The translations under genes were made by a program, and so were the position numbers. A stretch of DNA of 64,000 nt from Leeuwenhoekiella aestuarii (lineage in GTDB: Bacteria; Bacteroidota; Bacteroidia; Flavobacteriales; Flavobacteriaceae): positions 16,358 through 80,357 of the forward strand of contig NZ_QOVJ01000011.1 of assembly GCF_004104055.1 (NCBI RefSeq). The letters are read 5' to 3'. A model generated the notes under the pieces. That model made no database searches. It saw nothing but the letters and a program-made list of their open reading frames with translations, and was not told where the DNA came from. Below are positions 9,064 through 18,820 of the stretch, piece by piece; within the stretch, counting starts at the first letter, position 1; every line of letters begins with the position of its first letter.

Positions 9064-9894
9064 TTATTCGTCAAAGTCTGTTGATAAAGAAAGAATTTTC
9101 CATCCATCAATTTGTTGTGATAATTGAGCAATTTTTTCTTTTGCTCTTGTGTGGGCATCACTTCCTAAAAACAATAGTGCTGGAGGATTTTGACTATTTA
9201 CTAATTCAATAAAAGCGTTAGCAACTTTGTCGGGGTTGCCTAGTTGTTTTCCGTCTATTTCATTCATTTTTTGGTGTGCAGCTCTCAAAAAACTGTAATC
9301 GTCAATTTGTTTTTTGCCGAAACTAATCGAGTCTGGTTTTGCAAAATTTGTGCGAAAACAACCGGGTAAAACCGCTGTAACGTTTATACCTAATGGTTTT
9401 AAATCATTTGCCAATGCTTCAGACAAACCAGTTACCGCAAATTTTGCTGCGGAATAAATACTCCAACCAAGTCCTGGTGCAAAACCTGCGATTGATGAAA
9501 TATTAATAATATGTCCCGAACGCTGATTGCGTAGGTATGGCAATACTTGCTGAATGACTTTTACAACAGCAAAAAAATTGACATTGAAATTGTCGTTTAT
9601 TTCTTCGTCAGATAATTCTTCTACTGCTCCGCCAATTCCGTAACCTGCATTGTTTATAACGACATCTATTTTTCCGAAGGAAGACTTAGTCTTTTCGAAT
9701 GATGTTGCAATTGATTTTTCGTCTGTTAAATCAACTTCCAAAGGCAAAAAATTTTCATTCGTGATGCTCGAAAAAGCAGAAATTTTTCGTGAAGTTGCAG
9801 CAACTTTTTTTCCTTCTAATAATAATTGTTCTACTAAAGAACGCCCAATACCTTTGGATGCTCCCGTGATGTACCAAACTTTTGAATTTTCCAT
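9064..9894 (-). CDS. short-chain dehydrogenase/reductase (SDR)
   Basis: A 276-residue SDR with TGASKGIG at 10-17, NNAG at 81-84, Ser133/134 and Tyr147/Lys151 (YSAAK). Its C-terminal extension (LGSDAHTRAKEKI...ILSLSTDFDE) matches the SDRs at 2705 and 16898, defining a three-member paralog set of about 280 residues. The AraC regulator at 9976 lies 81 bases upstream, same strand. The substrate is unknown. Confidence 0.9.
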   Translation of the reverse strand: MENSKVWYITGASKGIGRSLVEQLLLEGKKVAATSRKISAFSSITNENFLPLEVDLTDEKSIATSFEKTKSSFGKIDVVINNAGYGIGGAVEELSDEEINDNFNVNFFAVVKVIQQVLPYLRNQRSGHIINISSIAGFAPGLGWSIYSAAKFAVTGLSEALANDLKPLGINVTAVLPGCFRTNFAKPDSISFGKKQIDDYSFLRAAHQKMNEIDGKQLGNPDKVANAFIELVNSQNPPALLFLGSDAHTRAKEKIAQLSQQIDGWKILSLSTDFDE

Positions 9895-9975
9895 TTTTAT
9901 ACTTTTTTGTGGTTACAAAATTAGAATGGATTTCTTGGGGGTGGGAAGTAGGATAGAAATCAATATTTGTAAAAA

Positions 9976-10869
9976 TCAAACCAATCTAAAAGAAGTCGGG
10001 TTTATTCCTGTTTGTTTTTTAAAGAATTTATTAAAATGTGCAGGGTCGCCAAAACCCAAAGTTTCACTTATTTCCGAAATTGTCCAATCGGTATGTTTGA
10101 GCAAAATTTTTGCTTCTGTACCTATTCGTTCAAATAGGTGTTGGCTCGTTGTTTTACCTGTTACTTTTTTTACACATCTATTTAGATAATTAACGTGAAC
10201 AAACATTTTCTCTGCGTATTCATTAGGCAAGCGAATTTTTAGCTTGTCAGACTTGTATTGAATAGGGAATTGTTGTTCCAATAATTCTGTAAAGATCATT
10301 GTAATCCGTTTGCTTGCATCCCCATATTGAAAAAAATTTTCTGGCGGGATCCATTTCATTGCCAAAAAATATAATTCGCTCACATAATTTCTAATCAAAT
10401 CATACTTGTAAATGTAATCTCCCTGCACTTCTCGAAGCATTTTTGAGAATAAATTTTCTACCTCTTGAAAGCTGGTTTTTGATAACTTAAAAATAGGTGG
10501 ATTTGATGATTTGAAAAGAGAAAGATTGTCTAAATCCAACTTGTAATTGCTTTGAAAAAATTCACTTTTAAAAACGCAGAAAGCACCTTTTGTTATCGCT
10601 GATAAAGGTTGATACGAATAAGGAATATTCGGGTGGAAAAACATTAAAGTGTTACCGCTTACTTTTATATTTTGATTTCCATATCTAAAAGTATTTTCGC
10701 CTGAAAAAAGCATTATTTTAAAGAAATTTCTACGAATGTGAATTGGAAATTCTTCGCTTTTTCTCATTCGGTTTTCAATCTGAAACACATTAAATTGTCC
10801 TATTGTATTGTGAAGATTTTCAGGATATTTATTGAACTTGTACTTATAAAATTCTTCTATTGATTCCAT
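9976..10869 (-). CDS. AraC-family transcriptional regulator
   Basis: A regulator of 297 residues from the ATG at 10869 (MESIEEFYKYK). An alternative start nine codons upstream adds a hydrophobic stub and was not chosen. The N-terminal half is cupin-like (GENTFRYGNQNIKVSG). The last 100 residues carry the AraC double HTH (VNYLNRCVKKVTGKTTSQ, then WTISEISETLGFGDPAHFNK). It pairs with the SDR at 9064 downstream on the same strand. Confidence 0.88.
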   Translation of the reverse strand: MESIEEFYKYKFNKYPENLHNTIGQFNVFQIENRMRKSEEFPIHIRRNFFKIMLFSGENTFRYGNQNIKVSGNTLMFFHPNIPYSYQPLSAITKGAFCVFKSEFFQSNYKLDLDNLSLFKSSNPPIFKLSKTSFQEVENLFSKMLREVQGDYIYKYDLIRNYVSELYFLAMKWIPPENFFQYGDASKRITMIFTELLEQQFPIQYKSDKLKIRLPNEYAEKMFVHVNYLNRCVKKVTGKTTSQHLFERIGTEAKILLKHTDWTISEISETLGFGDPAHFNKFFKKQTGINPTSFRLV

Positions 10870-10896
10870 TTTAACTATTTGGATAAACGAAACCAA

Positions 10897-11222
10897 AGTA
10901 CAATATCTTTTCCGAATGGATTTTTAGTCGACCTGGACTTGCAACAAAAAACGGGACTTTAAGATGAGTGATTATGCTGCTAGTTTTTTATTAAAGAACT
11001 AATTTAAATACTTTGATACTTCTATTCTACAGTAAAAGTATTCTCTTCTGGTTTCATACTAAATTTTAATCAACTAAAAAATAGATAACTCTCCCTCTTT
11101 GCTTATTTGCATAGGCTACATATTTTAAACCTCTTTTAAGTCAGCTAAACACTTAACCCAACCCGAAGGCAGTTTAACAAATTATCATTGAGTAAAACTT
11201 AATGATAATTTGAAATACTAAT
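10897..11222. other. gene-free interval
   Basis: About 325 bases separate the AraC gene from the end of the DnaE gene. No reading frame, RNA or clear terminator was found. A short dyad TTATCATTGAGTAAAACTTAATGATAA lies near 11181-11209, close to the DnaE stop, and could act as a weak terminator. Confidence 0.35.
11181..11209 (-). terminator. possible terminator of the polymerase operon
   Basis: TTATCATT and AATGATAA form an eight-base inverted repeat just past the DnaE stop (minus strand). The T-tract is poor, so this is a weak candidate. Confidence 0.3.
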
Positions 11223-14210
11223 TTACCCCACCACTCTCTTAAAATCGCTTGCATCAGAAAACCGGGGATCTGACTTTCTGGGAAGCCGAATCACCCGATC
11301 TACGATGATGCTGCAAAGCTCATACTCCTGAGTCACCTTACCGATAACCTGATAGACTTCTTTACCACTCATAAACGAATGGGCTGCAGAATCTGGGAAA
11401 TGTACCGTATCAAAGAACACACTTTCCCTGTCTAAAAAAGTACCAAAAAACATGGTTCGTCCGCCATCGAGCGGTACCCGTTTGACCGTGACCACCACTC
11501 CGCAGATACTTATCGTTTGACCGATATGATCCTGGAGTTCGCGTGTCACTATGCTTTTAGGAAGTTCAGCTTCCAATAAGTCAAAACGCGAACACAGGGG
11601 AAACTCCAGCAATTCGACCTCATCGTAGGCATTCTCGATACCTGTAGATTTAAAATCAGGTAATCGATACGCGACAGGTTTTGTGCTGAACAGCCTAGGA
11701 GCATCATAAGCGGTTTTAGGGTTTGTCAGCAGGTGGGCTTTCCAAAGCAATTCCTTTTTGTCCTTTCCCGTAAAGCGCAAGGCCCCGATGCGTATTAACA
11801 GCACCAGCTGTTCCAGACCTAAGGGAACACGCTCTACAAAATCTTCCAGACTGGTAAATCTCCCATACAACTGCCGCTGGGTAAGCAATTTTTCAATCCC
11901 CCGCGCTTCTAAACCCTTGATCATCCCGAGGCCTAAGTAAATTTTTGTCCCTATGATGCTATTAGGATGATCACTGGTATTGATGCAGGGAAGTTCGAGC
12001 TGACCGCCACATTTACGAATTTCGTTTAGATAATCTTCAACCCGATAAAAACCACCCCCATTGTTGAGTACTGCGGTCATAAATTCAAGAGGGAAATAAT
12101 GCTTTAAGTACAAGCTCTGGTAACTTTCTACAGCGTAAGAAGCAGAATGCCCCTTAGCAAAAGCGTAGCCGGCAAAAGCCTTTACCTGATCCCAAACGCT
12201 TTGAATAACATCTTCGGGGTAACCTTTTTCCCTACAGTTCTTTAAAAATTTACCTTCTAATATTGCAAACTGCATCTTTGAACGGCCTTTACCGCTCATT
12301 CCGCGTCGCAGTACATCGGCTTCAGCGAGGCTTAAACCAGCAAAATAATGCGCGACCTTCAAGACGTCTTCCTGGTAGACCATAATCCCATGAGTCTCGT
12401 GCAGGATTTCAGCTAATACCGGATGAGCTTCCGTTCTGGTTTCGGGGAAACGCTCGCGTTTGATAAACTCTTCTTTCATCCCTCCATTGCCCACCCCCGG
12501 GCGTATAATGGAGCTGGCTGCCACCAGGCCGATGTAATTGTGGGTACGCAGCTTAGTCATAAGTCCGCGCATCGCAGGACTTTCCACATAAAACACGCCC
12601 ATACAATCGCCGGTTGCTAAAAGATTATTGAGTTGTGTATCCTTCTTAAACTGATAAACCTGATCGATATCAAGAATCTTGGCCTCCGGCTGATTTTGAG
12701 CGATAAGAGCTAAAGCATCCTTGATCTTGGAGAGGCCTCGCTGCGCCAGGATATCAAACTTATAGATGCCTACCGCTTCGGCGATATTCATATCAAACTG
12801 TACAGTAGCAAAACCTTTAGGGGGCAAAAAGGTTCCTCCGTAATAATGCACCGGTTTGTGGGTAATGAGAATTCCCCCGGAATGCACCGAAAGGTAATTG
12901 GGAAAACCGTGAATCAATTCTCCATATTTTTGAACCAGTTGCAGGTAGGTATCGTGATTTTTGTTCCCCTTGGTATTGCCGTTTAAAAAGGCGTCGGTTT
13001 CGTATTTTGGAATACCAAAGACCTTACTCAATTCCCGCACCACCGCTTTGTATTGAAAGGTTACATAGGTACCCATCAAGGCGCAATGGGGAAAACGCTC
13101 AAAGATGTAGCGGGTCACATCGTCACGGTCTTTCCACGAGAAATCAATATCAAAGTCTGGGGGTGAACTGCGGTAGACATTGATAAACCGCTCAAAATAC
13201 AGATCCAGCTCAATGGGATCCACATTGGTAATCCCCAAAATATAAGCCACCATACTATTGGCCCCCGATCCCCTGCCGATATAGGGATAGTCCTTAGATC
13301 GCCCATAGCTTACAATATCATAATTGATCAGGAAATACCCGGTAAACCCTAAATCTTCTATCGACTTAAGTTCACGTTGCAGGCGCTCTGTGATCACGGT
13401 ATTAACCTGCGGATACCGCATGCCTATACGCTCCCGGCATAAGGCTCTCAAATATTCTTTATCCTCTTGTACACTGCCCAAATACGTTTGTTGATTCTGA
13501 TTCTCGCGTTGAGCATCGAATTTAAATCGCACTTTACAAGCAGTAAACAGCTTCTTCGTATTTTCAACAATATGGGGGTAATCTCTAAAAGCTTCTTCCA
13601 ATTCGCTTAAAGGCTGCATTTGATGCTGTAGGTTCCCTTCTTGTTCCTGAGGCAACTGGCTCAATAAAATATTCAGATCTATGGCGCGCAGTAACCGGTG
13701 TGCATTAAAATCTTTTTTACTGCGAAAGCTAACGGGCTGCTGTATAACCAGACGATCTTTAAGTTGTTTGAGTTTATTAAACGGAAGCCGGTTTAAATCC
13801 CGAACCGAAATCCCGATGTATTCAAATTCAGCAAAAGATTCCTTATCTAAGAACAATGCCTGTTCAAAGGGATAGATCACAAAACAGTCTTTCAGTTGTG
13901 GGGCAGTCAAAGGAAACTCCTTCTTCTGGTGCAGATGTGCACTCAGAAAGCTATTGAGCTCCTGAAAACCGGTGTTCGTTTTAGCCAATAGGATGTAGAG
14001 CTGCTTGGGCATATTGCGCACATCCACTCCCACGGTAATGTGAAGTTCTGTTTCACATGCTTCCCTAATAAACTGCATGGCCGCACTGGTCGAATTGATA
14101 TCGGTTAAGGCCAGGTATTTTATATTATTTTTCAATGCTAGGTTGATGAGCTCCGTTTCTGAGAACGTGCCGTAGCGCAGGGAAAAGTAGGTATGGCAAT
14201 TGAGATACAC
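11223..14210 (-). CDS. DNA polymerase III alpha-like (DnaE, error-prone type)
   Basis: A C-family DNA polymerase of 995 residues, shorter than a replicative DnaE (about 1,150-1,450 in Bacteroidota). An N-terminal PHP domain comes first (residues 1-70, HTYFSLRYGTFSETEL and LALTDINS). The usual metal-ligand His after TD is Asn, so proofreading or pyrophosphatase activity is probably lost. The catalytic palm carries PYIGRGSGANS and the acidic triad PDFDIDF. Helix-hairpin-helix and OB-like parts are at the C-terminus. It starts 27 bases after the Pol IV-like gene on the same strand. The pair matches the SOS mutagenesis cassettes (ImuB/DnaE2-like) of other phyla. A role in translesion synthesis is inferred. 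Confidence 0.88.
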   Translation of the reverse strand: MYLNCHTYFSLRYGTFSETELINLALKNNIKYLALTDINSTSAAMQFIREACETELHITVGVDVRNMPKQLYILLAKTNTGFQELNSFLSAHLHQKKEFPLTAPQLKDCFVIYPFEQALFLDKESFAEFEYIGISVRDLNRLPFNKLKQLKDRLVIQQPVSFRSKKDFNAHRLLRAIDLNILLSQLPQEQEGNLQHQMQPLSELEEAFRDYPHIVENTKKLFTACKVRFKFDAQRENQNQQTYLGSVQEDKEYLRALCRERIGMRYPQVNTVITERLQRELKSIEDLGFTGYFLINYDIVSYGRSKDYPYIGRGSGANSMVAYILGITNVDPIELDLYFERFINVYRSSPPDFDIDFSWKDRDDVTRYIFERFPHCALMGTYVTFQYKAVVRELSKVFGIPKYETDAFLNGNTKGNKNHDTYLQLVQKYGELIHGFPNYLSVHSGGILITHKPVHYYGGTFLPPKGFATVQFDMNIAEAVGIYKFDILAQRGLSKIKDALALIAQNQPEAKILDIDQVYQFKKDTQLNNLLATGDCMGVFYVESPAMRGLMTKLRTHNYIGLVAASSIIRPGVGNGGMKEEFIKRERFPETRTEAHPVLAEILHETHGIMVYQEDVLKVAHYFAGLSLAEADVLRRGMSGKGRSKMQFAILEGKFLKNCREKGYPEDVIQSVWDQVKAFAGYAFAKGHSASYAVESYQSLYLKHYFPLEFMTAVLNNGGGFYRVEDYLNEIRKCGGQLELPCINTSDHPNSIIGTKIYLGLGMIKGLEARGIEKLLTQRQLYGRFTSLEDFVERVPLGLEQLVLLIRIGALRFTGKDKKELLWKAHLLTNPKTAYDAPRLFSTKPVAYRLPDFKSTGIENAYDEVELLEFPLCSRFDLLEAELPKSIVTRELQDHIGQTISICGVVVTVKRVPLDGGRTMFFGTFLDRESVFFDTVHFPDSAAHSFMSGKEVYQVIGKVTQEYELCSIIVDRVIRLPRKSDPRFSDASDFKRVVG

Positions 14211-14237
14211 TTTATTAGGGAATTTGAAGTTTACAAG

Positions 14238-15452
14238 CTAGGCTTTGCGGTGTGCCAATAGCAGCGGCGGACTGCCATCAAAAGGATTGTGACCAGAGCG
14301 AATGGTCTTTACGTCTAATGTAGATGCCCGCATCACACTGGAGGCCCCAAAGCGTTTCCTTAAATGATCCATAGCTTTATACAGGTTCAGTTCCTTTTCA
14401 TTATCATCAAACAGATCGATCTGGTAATGACCCGAAACGATATCACTAAAGTGAATCCCGATAAGTCTCACCAGAATACGCCGCTGGTAGAGGGACTTAA
14501 AAAGCGCTTCTACTACCGGTAGAATGATATGCTCAGCACTGGTATAGGGAATCTTACACTGTTTGGTATGCGTCTGAAAATCGGAATACCGAATTTTCAG
14601 AGAGACGCAACCGATCATTTTATTGGCCTGACGCAGTTGAAAACACAGGGTATCTACCATAGTAGTGACCGTATTTTTGAGCCGGGTGATGTCTATGGTA
14701 TCCAGATTAAAGGTACGTTCGCTAGAGATCGATTTACGCTCAGAGTAAGGCTTGACCAGGCTATCATCAATACCTTGTGCCCGTTGCCATATTTTTTGAC
14801 CATTTTTACCTAAGACCGCTGTAAGCATCTCTACAGGCATTTGCTGTATGGTTTTAATACGTTCAACGCCCATAGCGATCAGTTTCTGACCGGTAACCTT
14901 CCCAACACTGGGGATTTTGCGAATAGAGAGGGGGGCTAAAAAAAGTTTTTCAAAACCTGCGTCTACCCGCATTTGGTTATTGGGTTTGGCCTCACCTGTA
15001 GCTACTTTACTCACGGTCTTATTTGGAGAAAGGCCGAAGGATATGGGAAGTCCAGATTCTTTTATAATACGCTGGCGCAGCTCTGTAGCAAAAGCATAGT
15101 TACCAAAAAAACGGTCCATCCCGGTCAGGTCTACATAGAACTCATCAACACTGGTTTTTTCAAAGATGGGTACCGACTCGTTGATGATCTCGGTAATCAG
15201 ATCTGAGTATTTCATATAGGTACTCGAGTTGCCTTTAATACAGATCGCTTCCGGGCACAGCTGCCGCGCTAATTTCATGGAAATTCCGGAATGCACCCCA
15301 AACTTGCGGGTCTCATAACTGCAAGCGGCAACAACGCCCCTACCCCCTGTTCCCCCTACCAGTACTGGCTTTTTGAGTAATTCTGGGCTTAAAAGTCGTT
15401 CTACAGATACAAAAAAAGTATCCAGATCGAGATGTAATATAGATCGTTCCAT
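14238..15452 (-). CDS. dinB: Y-family DNA polymerase, DinB/Pol IV-like
   Basis: A 404-residue translesion polymerase. HLDLDTFFVSVE at residues 7-18 supplies the first catalytic Asp and the steric-gate region, and SVDEFYVDLTG supplies the second acidic pair. Helix-hairpin-helix motifs follow (IPSVGKVTGQKL). The little-finger domain fills residues 240-350. No clear C-terminal beta-clamp motif was recognised. It is the first gene of a two-gene operon with the DnaE-type polymerase. A UmuD/LexA-like S24 peptidase gene, often part of such operons in Bacteroidota, is absent here. A 40-base dyad directly upstream may be the operator. Confidence 0.9.
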   Translation of the reverse strand: MERSILHLDLDTFFVSVERLLSPELLKKPVLVGGTGGRGVVAACSYETRKFGVHSGISMKLARQLCPEAICIKGNSSTYMKYSDLITEIINESVPIFEKTSVDEFYVDLTGMDRFFGNYAFATELRQRIIKESGLPISFGLSPNKTVSKVATGEAKPNNQMRVDAGFEKLFLAPLSIRKIPSVGKVTGQKLIAMGVERIKTIQQMPVEMLTAVLGKNGQKIWQRAQGIDDSLVKPYSERKSISSERTFNLDTIDITRLKNTVTTMVDTLCFQLRQANKMIGCVSLKIRYSDFQTHTKQCKIPYTSAEHIILPVVEALFKSLYQRRILVRLIGIHFSDIVSGHYQIDLFDDNEKELNLYKAMDHLRKRFGASSVMRASTLDVKTIRSGHNPFDGSPPLLLAHRKA

Positions 15453-15460
15453 ACCTCAAA

Positions 15461-15500
15461 AATATGGAATTATTCCAATTTAAAGGATATAATCCATATT
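15461..15500. promoter_or_regulatory. large dyad upstream of the Pol IV/DnaE operon
   Basis: Two small dyads, GGAATTATTCC (15466-15476) and GGATATAATCC (15485-15495), sit inside a larger imperfect palindrome with AATATGGA at its left end and TCCATATT at its right end. It begins eight bases upstream of the polymerase start codon, where a damage-response repressor could block transcription. The identity of the binding protein is not known. Confidence 0.5.
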
Positions 15501-15706
15501 AAATATGACTTGAATGTCTAATACTAATGATACGAGGCATTGTATCTATTAATCTCCAATTTAAATATAAAAGAATCCGTAAATGACTAGCGCAATAATT
15601 AGTTGTGTTTAGATAGTTGATCCAATTGCTACTGTCTTGATGAATGTGTGTCGGTTTTTAAATCGATTCTGATCGACTATCCTTATAAATATTGTAGAAT
15701 ATTTAG

Positions 15707-16621
15707 TCAATTAAAAGATTGCCTAAATTCAAGAGGAGAACTATTGGTTTTATTTTTAAAAAGTTTACTAAATGAAGCAGGATATTCAAATCCAAGTTCA
15801 TAGGCAATTTCACTAATAGTTAAATTTGTAGTAGATAATTTTTCTTTAGCCTTTTCAATTAATTTATTCTGAATGTGTTGCTGTGTACTTTGTCCACTAA
15901 TTATTTTTAAAGTACTGCTTAAGTAATTAGGAGAAAGATTTAAATCATTTGCAATTTGGCTAACTGTCGGAATTCCGTTAGCTAGAATCTTCGAGTTGTT
16001 GAAATAATAATTTAAGCGTTCTTCCAATCTGGTGAGGATTTGGTGATTTGTAATTTTCCTAGTTATAAACTGTCTTTCGTAATAACGTTCCGCATAATTC
16101 AATAGTAGCTCAATCTGTGAAATAATGATATTCTGACTAAATTTATCAATATTCGATTGATATTCTTTTTGAATGTTTTTAAATAGTGTTACTAAATTAT
16201 GTTCTTCTTTTTCTGATAGAAATAGCGCCTCATTAACGGCATAACCAAAGAAGTCGTACTTTTTAATACCTGTAGCCAAAGGTGTATTCCATAAAAAATC
16301 TGGGTGGATTAATAATAACCACCCAGATGCATTTACTTTCACGTTTTGATTTATTTGAATATTCAGGGTTTGTTGGGGTGCAACAAAAGACAACACACCT
16401 TCGTCAAAATCATAGTTTTGCTGTCCGTAATTGAACTTTTCGCTTACATTTCGCTTTAAACCAATAGAATAAAAATCTTGTATCCATTTAATTTCACTGA
16501 CATCTGTTGCATAACTAACTTTACTATAATCAACTAAACTAATTAAGGGATGCTCTGGCTTGGCTAAATTGCTATAGTTATGAAATTCATTAAGGGATTT
16601 AAATCGAAGTATGGTTTTCAT
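15707..16621 (-). CDS. AraC-family regulator, GLPKPLHP-type paralog
   Basis: A 304-residue AraC-type regulator, one of four close paralogs (with 4839, 18821 and 24733). It has KPEHPLISLVD near residue 20, YGQQNYDFDEG near 65, HPDFLWNT near 105, and a C-terminal double HTH ending SPLEFRQSFN. The sensor half has no metal or sugar motif that would name an effector. It lies downstream of the small Atu4866-like gene and the SDR at 16898, all on the minus strand, so the three may be cotranscribed and the regulator may control itself. Confidence 0.88.
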   Translation of the reverse strand: MKTILRFKSLNEFHNYSNLAKPEHPLISLVDYSKVSYATDVSEIKWIQDFYSIGLKRNVSEKFNYGQQNYDFDEGVLSFVAPQQTLNIQINQNVKVNASGWLLLIHPDFLWNTPLATGIKKYDFFGYAVNEALFLSEKEEHNLVTLFKNIQKEYQSNIDKFSQNIIISQIELLLNYAERYYERQFITRKITNHQILTRLEERLNYYFNNSKILANGIPTVSQIANDLNLSPNYLSSTLKIISGQSTQQHIQNKLIEKAKEKLSTTNLTISEIAYELGFEYPASFSKLFKNKTNSSPLEFRQSFN

Positions 16622-16637
16622 TCTTTAAAAGTAAGCA

Positions 16638-16886
16638 TTAAATTTCTTTGTATAAGACCATTCCTGCGTGATACAGGATTCCATTTCTGAATTCCCCATC
16701 TGCCGTAAATCCTGTATCATCCTTATAATCAATATGATTTCCTGAAACTTTATAAACTCCCTGATACGCGCTTTTTCTAGTACCTCGTGCTTCATCATAT
16801 CGGTTATTAGGCGATAATTCGTGACGAATGTTTCCATCCTCTGTTACCCAAATTCCAACATATTCCTTTGATTCTTCTATAGTCAT
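16638..16886 (-). CDS. Atu4866-like small protein
   Basis: An 82-residue protein. The sequence YVGIWVTEDGNIRHEL, followed by NRYDEARGTRKSAYQGVY and NHIDYKDDTGFTADGEF, is the characteristic core of the Atu4866 family, a lipocalin-like small beta-barrel. The biochemical role is unknown. It often neighbours SDR and AraC genes, as here: the SDR stop is 12 bases upstream and the AraC start 16 bases downstream, so this is probably a three-gene operon. Confidence 0.8.
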   Translation of the reverse strand: MTIEESKEYVGIWVTEDGNIRHELSPNNRYDEARGTRKSAYQGVYKVSGNHIDYKDDTGFTADGEFRNGILYHAGMVLYKEI

Positions 16887-16897
16887 TCCTTCAAAAT

Positions 16898-17743
16898 TTA
16901 ATTTTTAAATCCTGTAGATGTTCCTAAGGCTTTATTCTCTGCCATAGCTTCTTGAATGGTCTCAATTTTGAGAGTTGCATAATGGTAGGCATCTTCTCCC
17001 ATAAAGAAATGTACTGGTGGATTTTCTTGTTCACTTAATGAAATAAATACGTCTGCTGCTTTTTCGGGGTCATTGGGTTGATTACCGTTAATGTCGTTTA
17101 AATGGGCTTGTTCCATTTCACGAGCAGCTTTGTACTCTTCAATTTGGCGTGCTGGGGTTTGAACAGAACCTTCTGATAAAAAATTAGTTCTAAAATATCC
17201 AGGATACACTAAAGTGGTATGAACGCCAAAGGATTTCATTTCTTCCGCCAATGCTTCTGTAAACCCGGCAACAGCAAACTTCGTTGAACAGTATATCCCA
17301 AAACCGGCAAAATTTCCGGTGTATCCGCCTACAGACGAAATGTTGAAAATATGCCCAGATTGTTGCTTTCGTAAATAGGGAGCAGCGTTTCTAATCACAT
17401 TCAGTGAACCAAATACATTTACTTTAAAATTATTTTCTACTTCGGTTGCAGAAAGTTCTTCTAAAGTTCCTATTTGACTGTAACCTGCATTATTGACTAT
17501 CACATCAATTTTACCAAAATGCGCATTGGTGGTCTCAATAGCTTTTTTGACGTTTTCATTATGGGTCAAATCCATCTCCAAGGCTAGGAACTTTTCATTT
17601 TCTTCACCTATTTCTTGAATCAGGGATTGTTTGTTTCTTGAAGTAGCAGCAACACTAAAACCATTAGCCAGTAATTTTTTAGTTAGGCTTAGCCCTAATC
17701 CTTTTGAGGCACCTGTAATAAACCATACTTTTTTTGTATTCAT
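16898..17743 (-). CDS. short-chain dehydrogenase/reductase (SDR)
   Basis: An SDR of 281 residues, starting at the ATG at 17743 (MNTKKVWFITGASKGLG). Nine extra upstream codons were rejected. TGASKGLG is at 10-17, NNAG at 84-87, and Tyr151/Lys155 (YCSTK). Same subgroup as the SDRs at 2705 and 9064 by its C-terminal block (MGEDAYHYATLKI...GTSTGF). First gene of a probable operon with the Atu4866-like and AraC genes. Confidence 0.9.
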   Translation of the reverse strand: MNTKKVWFITGASKGLGLSLTKKLLANGFSVAATSRNKQSLIQEIGEENEKFLALEMDLTHNENVKKAIETTNAHFGKIDVIVNNAGYSQIGTLEELSATEVENNFKVNVFGSLNVIRNAAPYLRKQQSGHIFNISSVGGYTGNFAGFGIYCSTKFAVAGFTEALAEEMKSFGVHTTLVYPGYFRTNFLSEGSVQTPARQIEEYKAAREMEQAHLNDINGNQPNDPEKAADVFISLSEQENPPVHFFMGEDAYHYATLKIETIQEAMAENKALGTSTGFKN

Positions 17744-18022
17744 TTTCTTTAATTTTAAATTAGGATACAAAATTGGTACTATAAGAAGTTTATCGCTGTT
17801 CCATATCTCCGGAAGGTTTAGTCAAATCTATTTTATTGAATGATTTCAATCCTTTTCTACCCTTTCCTAGTTAGCACCGCTTAGATATTTATCTTAAAAA
17901 AGGCTTAATCACCAATGAGACCGTTTTAAACATCATCCGTTTTTTGACTAACACAAAAGTCGTTTTGACTAAATAAGTGTCTCTAATTCGCAGCAATTTT
18001 GAAACACTAAAAAACACAGAAG

Positions 18023-18805
18023 ATGGAATTAAAAAACAGCACGATCCTTATCACAGGTGGAACAAGCGGAATTGGTTTAGAATTTGTAAAACAACTTACT
18101 GAACAAGGTGGAACTATTATCGTTACAGGTCGTAATCTTGACAAGTTAAACGCAACTAAAAAACAGTTTCCGAATGTTCAAATTTTTCAAAGCGATGTAA
18201 GCAATCCGAATGACATTGAACAACTTTACCAGCAAGTAACAAAGGCGTTTCCTGACTTAAATATGGTCATCAATAATGCCGGTATTATGCGTAACCTTTT
18301 CTTAGTAAACACACATTTGGATATTGAAAGCATTACCAGTGAAATAGATATAAACTTATCGGGTGTAATTAGAATGAATCACCAATTTCTACCACATCTC
18401 AGAACAAAAAAATCAGCTGCAATTGTCAATATTTCTTCAGGTTTAGCATTCTTACCTTTTCCACTCTCACCAGTGTATAGCGCAGCAAAATCAGGTATAC
18501 ACGCCTATTCGCAAGTTTTGAGGTTACAACTGAAAAACACCCCTGTTAAGGTTTTTGAAATTGCACCACCAGCAACAGCAACAGATTTGATGGATGATTT
18601 TACAGACGATTTAGGCTCGGATGGTGGTCCAGTTATGAAAGTTGAAAAAATGGTGCAGGTAGCCATTAACGGACTTTTAAAAGATAAATTTGAAATCAAA
18701 CCAGGAATGTCAAAAGCACTGAAGTTAATGGGCAGGATTGCACCTAAGTTCTTTCTGAATTTTATGGATAAAACGCTTGAAAAAGGAAAATTAAAGAATA
18801 AATAA
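18023..18805 (+). CDS. short-chain dehydrogenase/reductase (SDR), DltE-like
   Basis: A 260-residue SDR on the plus strand. It has TGGTSGIG at 11-18, NNAG at 84-87, the Ser block at 138-139, and Tyr152/Lys156 (YSAAK). The Thr-Gly-Gly-Thr cofactor loop and the LKNTPVKVFEIAPPATATDL segment fit the DltE/YdfG-like branch, distinct from the other SDRs here. It is followed 15 bases later by an AraC gene in the same direction, again an SDR-AraC pair. It is divergent from the SDR at 16898. Confidence 0.9.
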   Translation: MELKNSTILITGGTSGIGLEFVKQLTEQGGTIIVTGRNLDKLNATKKQFPNVQIFQSDVSNPNDIEQLYQQVTKAFPDLNMVINNAGIMRNLFLVNTHLDIESITSEIDINLSGVIRMNHQFLPHLRTKKSAAIVNISSGLAFLPFPLSPVYSAAKSGIHAYSQVLRLQLKNTPVKVFEIAPPATATDLMDDFTDDLGSDGGPVMKVEKMVQVAINGLLKDKFEIKPGMSKALKLMGRIAPKFFLNFMDKTLEKGKLKNK

Positions 18806-18820
18806 ATTAAATTTCCATAT

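Noticed and set aside
9650..10189. A 179-residue plus-strand frame across the SDR/AraC boundary
   Set aside because: It spans the ends of two well-supported minus-strand genes and shows no domain.
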